From contig JAJEBY010000016.1 in assembly GCA_022822305.1 (NCBI GenBank), positions 558,001 through 622,000 of the forward strand: a stretch of 64,000 nucleotides of DNA, in the 5' to 3' direction. The translations under genes and the position numbers were made by a program. Positions within the stretch are counted from its first letter, which is position 1. Every line of letters begins with the position of its first letter. Under the pieces are notes generated by a model, which was not told the origin of the DNA, did no database searches, and saw only the letters and a program-made list of their open reading frames with translations. Source of the DNA: Anaerolineae bacterium (GTDB lineage Bacteria; Chloroflexota; Anaerolineae; Aggregatilineales; Phototrophicaceae). Of this stretch, positions 8,913 through 16,812 are shown in pieces.

Positions 8913-9998
8913 TTAGAGATACTCTTCGCTGCCGTTTTCCTTAAGGTAATTCACTACCTGTTTCACATCCTGGGTACGGTCTTTGTGACAAATCAAAAGC
9001 ACATCGTCTGTATCCACCACAACGACGCTCTCCACGCCAATCGCTACCGTGAGACGATCGCTGTATACCAGGGTATCACGCGTATCGAGGATGACGCGGT
9101 TTTCTGTCGCCTCGCCCTTGATGCAATTGCCGAAATTGTCTTGCGGCAAGATATGATAGAGCGATTCCCAGCTGCCGACATCACTCCAGCCGATGTCGAC
9201 CGGGATGACGGCGATATTGTCGGTCTTTTCCATGATCGCGAAATCAATTGACAGTTGCGGCATGGTTTCCCAAATGTCTTCAAGTTTCTGTAGATAATCC
9301 GGGGAATCGGCGGCTGATTGCAAATATGTACACATGGCGTACATAGCGGGCTGAAAACGTTCAAGCTCGCGCATGGCGTGGGCGACCTTCCAAATGAACA
9401 TGCCGGAATTCCAGGTGTATTGCCCTGATGCGACAAATTGCGTCGCTCTTACGATATCCGGCTTTTCAGTGAAACGCATCGATTCATATACGCTTAGGCC
9501 ATTCCGTTCTTCCAGGACCGGGCCTTGTTGAATATAGCCATAGCCGGTAGCCGGGTGGGACGGGGCGATGCCCAAGGTGACGATTTTGCCGTCCTGCGCG
9601 ACATCGTAGGCCACTTCCAGGACGCGGCGGAAATGATCTCGCTCCGCGATGTGATGATCAGCGGTCAAAATGGCAACGGTCGCTTCGGGATCGCGCGACT
9701 GGATATGCGCCAGTCCCAAGGCCAGCGCCGGCGCCGTGTTTTTGGCGTGGGGCTCCAGAATGAAGTTTTCGCTGGGAATATGCGGAACTTCCGCTTGGAG
9801 CTCAGTGGCGTAATCGCGCCCGGTCACGACAAAGGTGTCTTCCGGCGCGAAGAGACCCTGGATGCGGTTGATGCTGGTTTTGAACATCGATTGGTCGTCG
9901 ATCAGCGGCAGCATTTGCTTCGGCAATTTGACGCGGCTCATCGGCCACAGGCGCGTGCCCAGTCCTCCAGCAGCGATCAATGCGTAGTAGTTTTCCAT
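8913..9998 (-). CDS. manC: Mannose-1-phosphate guanylyltransferase (GMP type)
   Basis: 361 residues, the length of the single-domain enzyme without a phosphomannose isomerase part. The nucleotidyltransferase signature A-A-G-G-L-G-T-R-L-W-P is at residues 9-19, with P-K-Q-M-L as the conserved lysine segment. The family pattern E-P-x-A-K-N-T-A-P-A follows at about 82-91, and F-T-E-K-P and W-N-S-G-M-F further on. The reaction makes GDP-mannose from mannose-1-phosphate and GTP for cell-surface glycans. It lies between dprA (104 bases upstream) and topA. A related hexose-1-phosphate substrate cannot be excluded. Confidence 0.92.
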   Translation of the reverse strand: MENYYALIAAGGLGTRLWPMSRVKLPKQMLPLIDDQSMFKTSINRIQGLFAPEDTFVVTGRDYATELQAEVPHIPSENFILEPHAKNTAPALALGLAHIQSRDPEATVAILTADHHIAERDHFRRVLEVAYDVAQDGKIVTLGIAPSHPATGYGYIQQGPVLEERNGLSVYESMRFTEKPDIVRATQFVASGQYTWNSGMFIWKVAHAMRELERFQPAMYAMCTYLQSAADSPDYLQKLEDIWETMPQLSIDFAIMEKTDNIAVIPVDIGWSDVGSWESLYHILPQDNFGNCIKGEATENRVILDTRDTLVYSDRLTVAIGVESVVVVDTDDVLLICHKDRTQDVKQVVNYLKENGSEEYL

Positions 9999-10102
9999 TC
10001 ACGCTCGCTTTCAGTGGCGTTGTATTGCCGGCCACATCTTCGAATGTCCTGGGTCGTTTGCGGCGGCCATGCCCGCAATTGCTCGCTTCGCAACATCCAG
10101 GA

Positions 10103-11197
10103 TTATCGCGCTCGGCAGTATTGCATAGGACCCGCGGTCTCGGCAAGTCCCTTTAGTTCGAGCAGCGTCAGGGAACTGGTAACGGTAGACGTCGGCAAAT
10201 TGGTGCGGCGCACGATCAGATCGACATGCACGGGATCGGCGCCCAGTTCATTGAGGATCAGGGATTCTGTATCGTTGGTCGGTTGAATCTGTTCGGTTTC
10301 GATGCGCGTTTCCGTGTTCCGATGCGCGATATTCAATTCTTCCAGGACATCGCTAACGCGCATCACCAGCTTTGCGCCGTCTTGGATTAGAGCGTTGCTG
10401 CCGCGGCCGCTCTGGCTGAAGATATTGTGCGGCAGCGCAAACACGTCGCGTCCCTGTTCGCCGGCATGCGTGACCGTGTTCATGGCGCCGCTCTTCTCTG
10501 GCGCTTCCGCGACCAGCACACCCAGCGACATGCCGCTGATGATGCGGTTGCGCTGCGGGAAGTTCTTCGCGAGCGGGGCTGTGCCCACAGGCATTTCAGT
10601 GATGACGGCGCCGGCTTCTACGATCTCTCGCGCCAAATCGTAGTTCTCTTGCGGATAGATGCGATCTATGCCCGTCGCCATCACCGCAATCGTTCGTCCG
10701 CCCGCGCGCAGCGCGCCGCGGTGCGCGGCAGCGTCAATGCCATGCACCAATCCCGAAACGATGGTCACACCCTCTTGGGCGAGATGATAGGCCAGTTGCT
10801 CGGCGGCGTCCAAGCCGTATTTGCTGGGTTTGCGCGTACCGACGATCGCGATGCATTTGTGGCTCGGATTGAGTTCGCCGCGCATATACAGCAGGGGCGG
10901 CCGATCGTTAAGCGAGCGCAACAGAACGGGATACGCGTCGTCGTCAATCGTGATCAGACTCGCGCCGGCCTTGCGGACCGCCTCCCATTCACGGTCGAGA
11001 TCTATTAGGTCCCGAGCTTTGATGAATTGCCGCAAGAGCGGTCGCGGGAGCTGCAGTTGGAGCAGTCGCTTATCGCTCGCTTTCCAAAGCTCGGCAGCGG
11101 ACGAGAAATGCGCCAATAGCTGCGTAATCTTGGCGATACCGAATTGCGGGATTAGGTGCAGCCCCAACCAAATTTTCTGATTCTGATTTTGTTGCAT
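10103..11197 (-). CDS. dprA: DNA-processing protein DprA/Smf
   Basis: 364 residues. An N-terminal helical domain is followed by the Rossmann-like core with I-V-G-T-R-K-P-S-K-Y-G and V-S-G-L-V-H-G-I-D-A-A-A-H. A C-terminal winged-helix domain covers about residues 300-355 (D-L-I-V-R-R-T-N-L-P). DprA binds incoming single-stranded DNA and loads RecA during natural transformation; it is also widespread in bacteria not known to be competent. The start is the ATG at 11197 and the ribosome site is weak. A good promoter lies directly upstream, so it probably heads the dprA-manC-topA transcript. Confidence 0.95.
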   Translation of the reverse strand: MQQNQNQKIWLGLHLIPQFGIAKITQLLAHFSSAAELWKASDKRLLQLQLPRPLLRQFIKARDLIDLDREWEAVRKAGASLITIDDDAYPVLLRSLNDRPPLLYMRGELNPSHKCIAIVGTRKPSKYGLDAAEQLAYHLAQEGVTIVSGLVHGIDAAAHRGALRAGGRTIAVMATGIDRIYPQENYDLAREIVEAGAVITEMPVGTAPLAKNFPQRNRIISGMSLGVLVAEAPEKSGAMNTVTHAGEQGRDVFALPHNIFSQSGRGSNALIQDGAKLVMRVSDVLEELNIAHRNTETRIETEQIQPTNDTESLILNELGADPVHVDLIVRRTNLPTSTVTSSLTLLELKGLAETAGPMQYCRAR

Positions 11198-11228
11198 TGG
11201 AAACAGCTAGCGGGTGGTTGACGCAAAA

Positions 11229-11258
11229 AGCATAACAGTTGATGTTTTTTGTTGTCAA
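11229..11258 (-). promoter_or_regulatory. Sigma70-type promoter for dprA
   Basis: On the minus strand a consensus -35 TTGACA (11253-11258), an 18-base spacer with an A-rich run, and TATGCT (11229-11234). It lies in the 75-base gap after rimM, about 25 bases upstream of the dprA start. Confidence 0.65.
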
Positions 11259-11272
11259 GTTGATTGGGCGGT

Positions 11273-11818
11273 TTAGTTTTCCGGCAGCAAGCCTTTCGGC
11301 AAGCGCATTGTCACCAGTTCCGCTTCAAAATCGATGTCGACGATGGTTTCGTCGTGCGCCGGCAACAATAGCTCGCCATAGGTGTCGCTTGCGACAACAT
11401 AGACGTCGTTAGCGCCGGTCTGCAATACTTCGCGTATGACACCAATGACTTGCTCATCGCTGCGGACCTTTAGGCCGATCAATTGGTAGAGGTAGTATTC
11501 GCCTTGTTCGAGCGGCGCCGCGTCAGCGACATCCATCATCACGATTCCCTTGCGCAGCGGATCGGCATCATTGCGATCGCGAATGCCGTCCAGGCTCAAG
11601 AGGGCGTAGTCTTTGTTGAAGCGCACATGCTTCAGTTGGTGCTGGCGCGGATGCCGGTCGTCGGCGGTTTTGCCGATGTAAACGCGCTCAAGGTCGTGAA
11701 ACGTTTCCGGATAATCAGTCAGTACGCGCGTGCGCAACTCGCCGCGGACGCCATGAGGTCGCAGAATCTCGCCGATGACAAGATACTTGGGCTGAACGCG
11801 GGTGACGCTTTCGGGCAT
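11273..11818 (-). CDS. rimM: Ribosome maturation factor RimM
   Basis: 181 residues with the N-terminal RimM domain (G-E-I-L-R-P-H-G-V-R-G-E-L-R at about 17-30) and a C-terminal PRC-barrel domain ending in V-D-I-D-F-E-A-E-L-V. RimM binds ribosomal protein S19 and is needed for 30S head maturation. The gene follows khpA with one base between them, in the order rpsP-khpA-rimM that is common in bacteria. The ffh gene heads the group. trmD and rplS, which often follow rimM, are absent here. Confidence 0.95.
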   Translation of the reverse strand: MPESVTRVQPKYLVIGEILRPHGVRGELRTRVLTDYPETFHDLERVYIGKTADDRHPRQHQLKHVRFNKDYALLSLDGIRDRNDADPLRKGIVMMDVADAAPLEQGEYYLYQLIGLKVRSDEQVIGVIREVLQTGANDVYVVASDTYGELLLPAHDETIVDIDFEAELVTMRLPKGLLPEN

Positions 11819-11819
11819 T

Positions 11820-12074
11820 CTATTCGATTTCCAGAACGACCCGGCGGCGTCTGCCGCGGTCAGGTCCGGGCTCGGGGCTCGAAGCGGCGCGCAGCAAGGC
11901 GCGAATCGCGTTGGCTACCCGGCCGCTGCGCCCGATGACGCGCCCCATGTCGTCGCGGGCGACTGAAAGCTCCAGAACTACCGTGCGGTTGGTTTCTTTG
12001 CGGCTGATCTGAATCTGATCGGGATTGTTCACCAGGTTTTCAGCGATGTAACGTACGAGTTCTTCTTCTACCAT
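11820..12074 (-). CDS. khpA: KhpA-type KH-domain RNA-binding protein
   Basis: 84 residues consisting of one KH domain. The RNA-binding loop is V-I-G-R-S-G-R-V-A-N-A-I, the G-x-x-G signature. The length and its place between rpsP and rimM match the KhpA (YlqC) family, which binds RNA and influences cell-envelope growth with KhpB in Gram-positive bacteria. The first residues M-V-E-E-E-L-V-R-Y-I-A are typical. The start at 12074 lies 21 bases after the rpsP stop. Confidence 0.92.
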   Translation of the reverse strand: MVEEELVRYIAENLVNNPDQIQISRKETNRTVVLELSVARDDMGRVIGRSGRVANAIRALLRAASSPEPGPDRGRRRRVVLEIE

Positions 12075-12095
12075 GGCAGCTGCCTACTCAGTACT

Positions 12096-12518
12096 CTAGT
12101 TGTCTTCAGAGCTGGATTCGGCGGCGGCAAGCCTGGCGGATTCGCGCGCCTTGATCTTGCTTTCGCCATCGCCGGGCGCGGGATAATTGGTCCTTTGGCT
12201 CGGCAGTTCCGGTTTGTTGGCTTCGGCTTCCGCGACCAGGTCTTCCATGCTTTCTCCGGCGCGCAGGCGCTGGAAGCGTTCCCAGGTGCCGGTGTGATCG
12301 AGCAGGCGGCGTACCGCGTCGCTGGGCTGCGCCCCGACGCTAAGCCAATAGAGCGCGCGTCCTTCTTCTATGATTTCAGTAGCCGGCTTTGTGCGCGGGT
12401 TATAATGTCCGATGTTCTCCAGGTAACCGCCATTGCGCGCCTTGCGCTGATCGGTGACAACGATGCGATAGCTGGGTTGGCGCTTAAGCCCTTGGCGGCG
12501 TAGACGAATTCTTACCAT
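12096..12518 (-). CDS. rpsP: 30S ribosomal protein S16
   Basis: 140 residues. The N-terminal 85 residues are the S16 domain (M-V-R-I-R-L-R-R-Q-G at the start, then Y-R-I-V-V-T-D and L-D-H-T-G at about 70-74). The remaining 55 residues are a charged extension rich in Glu, Ala and Ser, longer than in most S16 proteins. The gene sits 24 bases after ffh and 21 bases before khpA, so all are probably one transcript. The start ATG is preceded by AGGAGA, a strong ribosome site. Confidence 0.96.
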   Translation of the reverse strand: MVRIRLRRQGLKRQPSYRIVVTDQRKARNGGYLENIGHYNPRTKPATEIIEEGRALYWLSVGAQPSDAVRRLLDHTGTWERFQRLRAGESMEDLVAEAEANKPELPSQRTNYPAPGDGESKIKARESARLAAAESSSEDN

Positions 12519-12542
12519 TTTGCAGTTCTCCTGTGCATCGGC

Positions 12543-13880
12543 CTATGCTCTGAGGCCGGGAATATTGGGAAGTTTCCCTCGACTGATCTGGTTCATTAAC
12601 CTGCTCATCTGCTTGAATTGTTTGAGCAGGTCATTGACATCGCGCACCTCGACGCCACTGCCGGCCGCGATGCGGCGCTTGCGGCTCGCTTTCAGGATGC
12701 GCGGGTGTTCTCTTTCGGCCGGCGTCATCGAATTGATGATCGCCTCCACCTTCTTGATGCGCTTTTCGATATCTTCGTTATCGAAGTCGGCTTGCATCTG
12801 CAGCTTGGACATACCGGGTATCATGCCCATCACTTTGCCGAGCGGTCCCATGCTGCGGATCTTCTGCAGCTGATCCAGGAAGTCCTGAAGAGAGAACTCA
12901 TTGCGCATGATTTTGCCCTGCAGGCGCAAGGCTTCTTCCTCTTCGTATACGGACTCGCTCCGCTCGATCAGCGACATGATATCGCCCATGCCGAGTATGC
13001 GTTGCGCGATGCGATCGGGATGGAACAGCTCCAGCGTATCGGCGCTGATTTTCTCGCCGGTCCCCATGAACTTAATCGGGACGCCGGTCACGGCGCGCAT
13101 TGACAGCGCGGCGCCGCCGCGAGCATCGCCGTCGACTTTGGTCAAGACCAGGCCGGTGATGCCCAATCGCTCGTTGAAGCCGCGGGCGATGTTCACCGCT
13201 TCTTGCCCGGTCATGGCATCCGCGACCAAGAGGATTTCCGCCGGCGAGGCAATCTGCTTGATGACTTCGAGCTCGCCCATGAGCGAATCATCAATTTGCA
13301 GGCGGCCCGCCGTATCGATGATGACGATATCGTTGCCGGCTGCTTTGGCGACTTTCAAGCCGCGCTTGACGATCGCGGGCGGCGTATCGGTCGCGCCTTC
13401 TTCATAGAAGGGCACATTGATCTGTTTGGCCAACGTGACAAGCTGATCGACAGCGGCCGGACGATAAGTATCGGCGGCGATCATCAGCGGCTTGCGGTTT
13501 TCCGAACGCAGGTGCAAAGCGAGTTTGGCGGCGTTGGTGGTCTTACCCGATCCCTGCAGCCCGACCAGCATAATCACGTGGGGTTTGACGCTGCCGCTGT
13601 AGCTGAGGCGGCCGGCTTCGCCAAGCATATCCACCAATTCCTCGTGGATGATCTTGACAACCTGTTCGCTCGGTTTCAGCGCCTTGTGAACTTCCTCGCC
13701 GATGGCGCGCTCGCGCACACTTTTGATGAAGTCCTTGACGATTGGCAGGGCAACATCCGCCTCCAGCAGCGCCATACGGACTTCCCGCATGACGGCCTTG
13801 ACATCGGCTTCCTTGACCCGCCCGCCTTTGCGCAAACCCTCAAACGCGGTATCGAGCCGTTGTGATAGTGATTCGAACAT
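12543..13880 (-). CDS. ffh: Signal recognition particle protein Ffh
   Basis: 445 residues from the ATG at 13880 (M-F-E-S-L-S-Q-R-L); an in-frame ATG 18 bases upstream lacks a ribosome site and is not conserved in the family. Domains in order: N helical bundle, the SRP GTPase with G-L-Q-G-S-G-K-T-T and D-T-A-G-R, and the methionine-rich M domain (K-V-M-G-M-I-P-G-M) that binds 4.5S RNA and signal peptides. Ffh targets nascent membrane proteins to FtsY and SecYEG. It heads ffh-rpsP-khpA-rimM behind a promoter that overlaps the end of the MFS gene. Confidence 0.96.
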   Translation of the reverse strand: MFESLSQRLDTAFEGLRKGGRVKEADVKAVMREVRMALLEADVALPIVKDFIKSVRERAIGEEVHKALKPSEQVVKIIHEELVDMLGEAGRLSYSGSVKPHVIMLVGLQGSGKTTNAAKLALHLRSENRKPLMIAADTYRPAAVDQLVTLAKQINVPFYEEGATDTPPAIVKRGLKVAKAAGNDIVIIDTAGRLQIDDSLMGELEVIKQIASPAEILLVADAMTGQEAVNIARGFNERLGITGLVLTKVDGDARGGAALSMRAVTGVPIKFMGTGEKISADTLELFHPDRIAQRILGMGDIMSLIERSESVYEEEEALRLQGKIMRNEFSLQDFLDQLQKIRSMGPLGKVMGMIPGMSKLQMQADFDNEDIEKRIKKVEAIINSMTPAEREHPRILKASRKRRIAAGSGVEVRDVNDLLKQFKQMSRLMNQISRGKLPNIPGLRA

Positions 13881-13910
13881 CAATAGACCTGCCCACAAAT
13901 GGCCTACCGG

Positions 13911-13939
13911 ATTCTAAAGGAGCGCATGGCGATAGTCAA
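13911..13939 (-). promoter_or_regulatory. Sigma70-type promoter for ffh-rpsP-khpA-rimM
   Basis: On the minus strand TTGACT (13934-13939), 17 bases, TAGAAT (13911-13916). The -35 element overlaps the last codons of the preceding MFS gene, and transcription would start about 25 bases before the ffh ATG. Confidence 0.6.
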
Positions 13940-15198
13940 GACAAATCCTCAACCGCTGCCTCGTGGCCAGGTTCCGAAGACTTCTCATGGAGATGGAAAT
14001 CTTCCGGCACCAAACGCCACATGACTAGGAAGGCGGCGAAACCCAATCCCGCGGCGATGATGCCCACGGCGAGGAAGTTGCCGCCCGATGATCCATAAAT
14101 GAGCGCGCCCAGGGCGGCGCCGGCCAGCCGTCCCAGTGAATGAACGCCCATGTTGGCGCTCATCATCGCAGCGCGCGACCGGGGAAGCAATTCGGTGAAG
14201 ATAGGGATAGCCGCTACAATTGCCGTTTCGATGGCGATGAACATGACGAAGATGCCAAACATCGCCAGGGGCAGACTGAACGATAGCGATGGAATGATTA
14301 AGAAACTGATGGCGGCGATCAACATGCTGACCATGGACATGTTGCGGGCGCCGAGCCGGTCCGAGTAGCCGATGACGATAAACTCGCCGATGACTTCCGC
14401 AACCGCTATGACGATGGTGATCGTGCCGAGGGCAGTCAACACCAGATCAAAGGCGTCCTCCATCCACAATCCATAATTGATGTAAAAGATCTCATGCGCC
14501 AGCGTAAAGCACAGCGTATACAGGAGCGCGTAAACTGCGGTTGGATGGGCGCTGACCTGACGCATCGCCACCAAGGGATTGATGATGCCGATTCGCCGGG
14601 GTCCACCCTTGCGCTTGTCCGGTTCCACCAGCAGCCAGAGCGCAGCGGTTCCGGAAGCGAGGCAAATCGTAAGAAAAACGAAGACCGCTTGCAAATTGGC
14701 GATGTCCAGCAGGAATCCCGCGACCGGCGCCGCAATCACCAGCGACAGCGCCCAGCTAAGCTCGGAGATGCCCATGACCCGGCCGCGGCGGCTGAAGGGA
14801 ACGGCGTCGCCCAGATAGGCTTGAAAGGTTGGGTCGTAGATGATTTTGGCCACGCCAAACGAGAACATCACTACGACAAAGACGCCATATTCGGCGAACA
14901 AAGCGCCAAGCACGCTCATGCAGGTCATCAGCAGCAGCATGCCAACCATGACCGCTTTGCGACCATAATGCTCAGAGATCGTGCCCAGCAAGGGGCTGAG
15001 CAATCCGCTGCCGTTGGTCAGGGCGATGACGTTTTGGATGCTGCCCGCGCTGACATTGAAGGAGTCGCCGATGGCGGAGACGAAGGGGTAGGGAAAACGC
15101 TTGGTGATGTTGATGACCAGGCGCGCGAATACAATGGCCAAAATCGACCGGATGACTCGGTTATCCAGGTTTGTCTCTCGCGCGTATTGATGGGTCAT
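13936..15198 (-). CDS. Major facilitator superfamily transporter
   Basis: 420 residues, mostly hydrophobic, compatible with 12 membrane helices. The loop between helices 2 and 3 carries G-T-I-S-E-H-Y-G-R-K, the MFS motif A region, and F-S-R-R-G-R-V-M-G-I lies in the fourth to fifth helix zone. The substrate cannot be inferred; drug or small-metabolite export is the usual role of such 12-helix members. Its start overlaps the stop of the upstream metalloenzyme gene by 4 bases (ATGA), so the two are translationally coupled. It ends the long minus-strand run that starts at alaS. Confidence 0.85.
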   Translation of the reverse strand: MTHQYARETNLDNRVIRSILAIVFARLVINITKRFPYPFVSAIGDSFNVSAGSIQNVIALTNGSGLLSPLLGTISEHYGRKAVMVGMLLLMTCMSVLGALFAEYGVFVVVMFSFGVAKIIYDPTFQAYLGDAVPFSRRGRVMGISELSWALSLVIAAPVAGFLLDIANLQAVFVFLTICLASGTAALWLLVEPDKRKGGPRRIGIINPLVAMRQVSAHPTAVYALLYTLCFTLAHEIFYINYGLWMEDAFDLVLTALGTITIVIAVAEVIGEFIVIGYSDRLGARNMSMVSMLIAAISFLIIPSLSFSLPLAMFGIFVMFIAIETAIVAAIPIFTELLPRSRAAMMSANMGVHSLGRLAGAALGALIYGSSGGNFLAVGIIAAGLGFAAFLVMWRLVPEDFHLHEKSSEPGHEAAVEDLS

Positions 15199-16127
15199 GG
15201 CATTCCGAAGAGAATTCTATCACAGGCGGGCGCAAAGTCCGTCAAGGCCGCGTAGCCGTCGGCGAATGTCTGGGCGCGATCGCCTACGATTAAGGTCGGC
15301 ACGTCATTGGTGGTATGGTGACGCGTCGACAGATCTTCCATATTGCCGTGATCGCTGATGACAACGACCAATCCCTCGGCGGGATCCCATTCGTCGAGCA
15401 CGCCAGCGAGCACATCGTCAAAGGTTTCGAGCAAGGATACGCCGCGATCAAATGGTCCGCGATGGCCGATGCGATCGGTCATCCAATGCGAATGGAACGC
15501 AAAGTCATATTGTCGCGACAGCCGCGCCAAAAGCCGCCCTGCTTCCCGCGCTGAATATTCGGGCAAATCCATTATGTTGAGGTAGCGCCGCCAGCTCCTC
15601 GTAGTCCATTCGGCGGTCAATGCGCGCTTCTCCACCACATCGTCGACCGTGAAATGCGGCAATCCGGATTCGTACGCGGCTTGCTGTATGCTGGAGCGCA
15701 AGGTCTTGCCGCGCGCAAAATCGTTCAGCAAGCCCGGCGGATAAGCGGTGAGCAGACGCGCGGACTTGCCACGGTCGACCAAGCTCTTGAAGTAGCTGTG
15801 CCGCGCGACGAGCTGGCGGGTGGGCAAGTCGGGCTTGGGACCATAATGACGCCCGATGCGTCGCGGCAGGTTGATGCCGGTGAGGATGCTCGCTTGCCCG
15901 GTGCCGCTTTGGGGCCGTCCCTTGACGCCAAGTCGCGCGTCCGTCGGGACAAAAGCCGCGTTTTCAGCGCATTGTCGTCCGATGCCGCGCAGCCAGCGCT
16001 TGCCATTAGAATGGCGCCACGCCGTTGGCATGTCGGCAAGCGCAAAGGGATTGACCTCCGGATCATCCGCGCCAAGCCCGATGCCGTCGAGGAAGAGCGC
16101 CAAGATATGTGGCTGTGACCTGGTCAT
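15195..16127 (-). CDS. Alkaline phosphatase superfamily metalloenzyme (phosphomutase-like)
   Basis: 310 residues. Metal ligands of the alkaline phosphatase/iPGM/phosphopentomutase fold are visible: F-L-D-G-I-G-L-G near the start, T-D-R-I-G-H (D-x3-H) near 220, I-S-D-H-G-N-M-E-D near 262 and R-H-H-T-T-N-D near 273. The S-G-T-G-Q-A-S-I-L-T-G segment near 76 probably supplies the phosphate-accepting residue. It is shorter than iPGM because the large inserted domain is reduced. The substrate is unknown. It sits 11 bases after an MBL hydrolase gene and overlaps the MFS gene. I trust the superfamily assignment but not any specific reaction. Confidence 0.75.
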   Translation of the reverse strand: MTRSQPHILALFLDGIGLGADDPEVNPFALADMPTAWRHSNGKRWLRGIGRQCAENAAFVPTDARLGVKGRPQSGTGQASILTGINLPRRIGRHYGPKPDLPTRQLVARHSYFKSLVDRGKSARLLTAYPPGLLNDFARGKTLRSSIQQAAYESGLPHFTVDDVVEKRALTAEWTTRSWRRYLNIMDLPEYSAREAGRLLARLSRQYDFAFHSHWMTDRIGHRGPFDRGVSLLETFDDVLAGVLDEWDPAEGLVVVISDHGNMEDLSTRHHTTNDVPTLIVGDRAQTFADGYAALTDFAPACDRILFGMP

Positions 16128-16138
16128 CGCGTGGCCAT

Positions 16139-16798
16139 CTAGCTCGCGCCACCGTCGTAGGACAACAAAAACGGATTTGTCCGCCGCTCGCGTCCGATGT
16201 TTGTCTCGCCCATGTGGCCGGGCAAGACGCGGACATCGTCGTCCAGCGCCATTAGCTTGTCGACAATGGAATGCATCAGTTGCTGGTAATCGCCACCGGG
16301 CAAGTCGGTGCGGCCGATGCTGCCGGCGAAAAGGGCGTCGCCGCTGAAGAGAATCTTGTGTTCGGGCAGGTAAAGACTGAGATGGCCCGGCGCGTGACCC
16401 GGTGTGAAGAGCGTTTGCAGGCGGATGGCGTCGAGTTCAATCGTCTCGGAGGCGCTGGTCAGCAGCCGGTCTGGTGTAGCGGGCGCCGGCACATCGCCCA
16501 ATCCGAACATGCGAGCCTGCAGGGGGATTTCCGCCAATATGTCGGCGCAGTCTTCATGGATGAAAAAGGGGATCTGAAGTTCGTCCTTGATGGCGGCGCT
16601 GGCCAAGACATGATCGATATGCGCGTGGGTCGCGATCATCAGTTTTATCGACCAGCCACGCGCTCGAGCGGCGTCAAGGATGGCCCCGGCGTCATCGACC
16701 GGATCAATGAGCACGGCGTTGTTGGTATCCGTATCCGCCAGCAGGTAGGCGTTTGTTCCGAATGCGCCAAGCGTTAGCGAGACAATTTCTATTGACAT
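16139..16798 (-). CDS. MBL-fold hydrolase, glyoxalase II-like
   Basis: 219 residues from the ATG at 16798. This start has an AAGGA ribosome site ending 11 bases upstream, inside the last codons of murJ; a longer frame to 16846 would overlap murJ. The metal motif T-H-A-H-I-D-H gives H58, H60, D62 and H63, followed by P-G-H-A-P-G-H, S-G-D-A-L-F-A-G and L-P-G-H-M. This is the pattern of the YcbL/glyoxalase II group, which hydrolyses thioesters such as S-lactoylglutathione. The C-terminal glutathione-binding domain of true GloB is absent, so another thioester is possible. Confidence 0.85.
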   Translation of the reverse strand: MSIEIVSLTLGAFGTNAYLLADTDTNNAVLIDPVDDAGAILDAARARGWSIKLMIATHAHIDHVLASAAIKDELQIPFFIHEDCADILAEIPLQARMFGLGDVPAPATPDRLLTSASETIELDAIRLQTLFTPGHAPGHLSLYLPEHKILFSGDALFAGSIGRTDLPGGDYQQLMHSIVDKLMALDDDVRVLPGHMGETNIGRERRTNPFLLSYDGGAS

Positions 16799-16812
16799 AC
16801 AGTCTTTGTCCT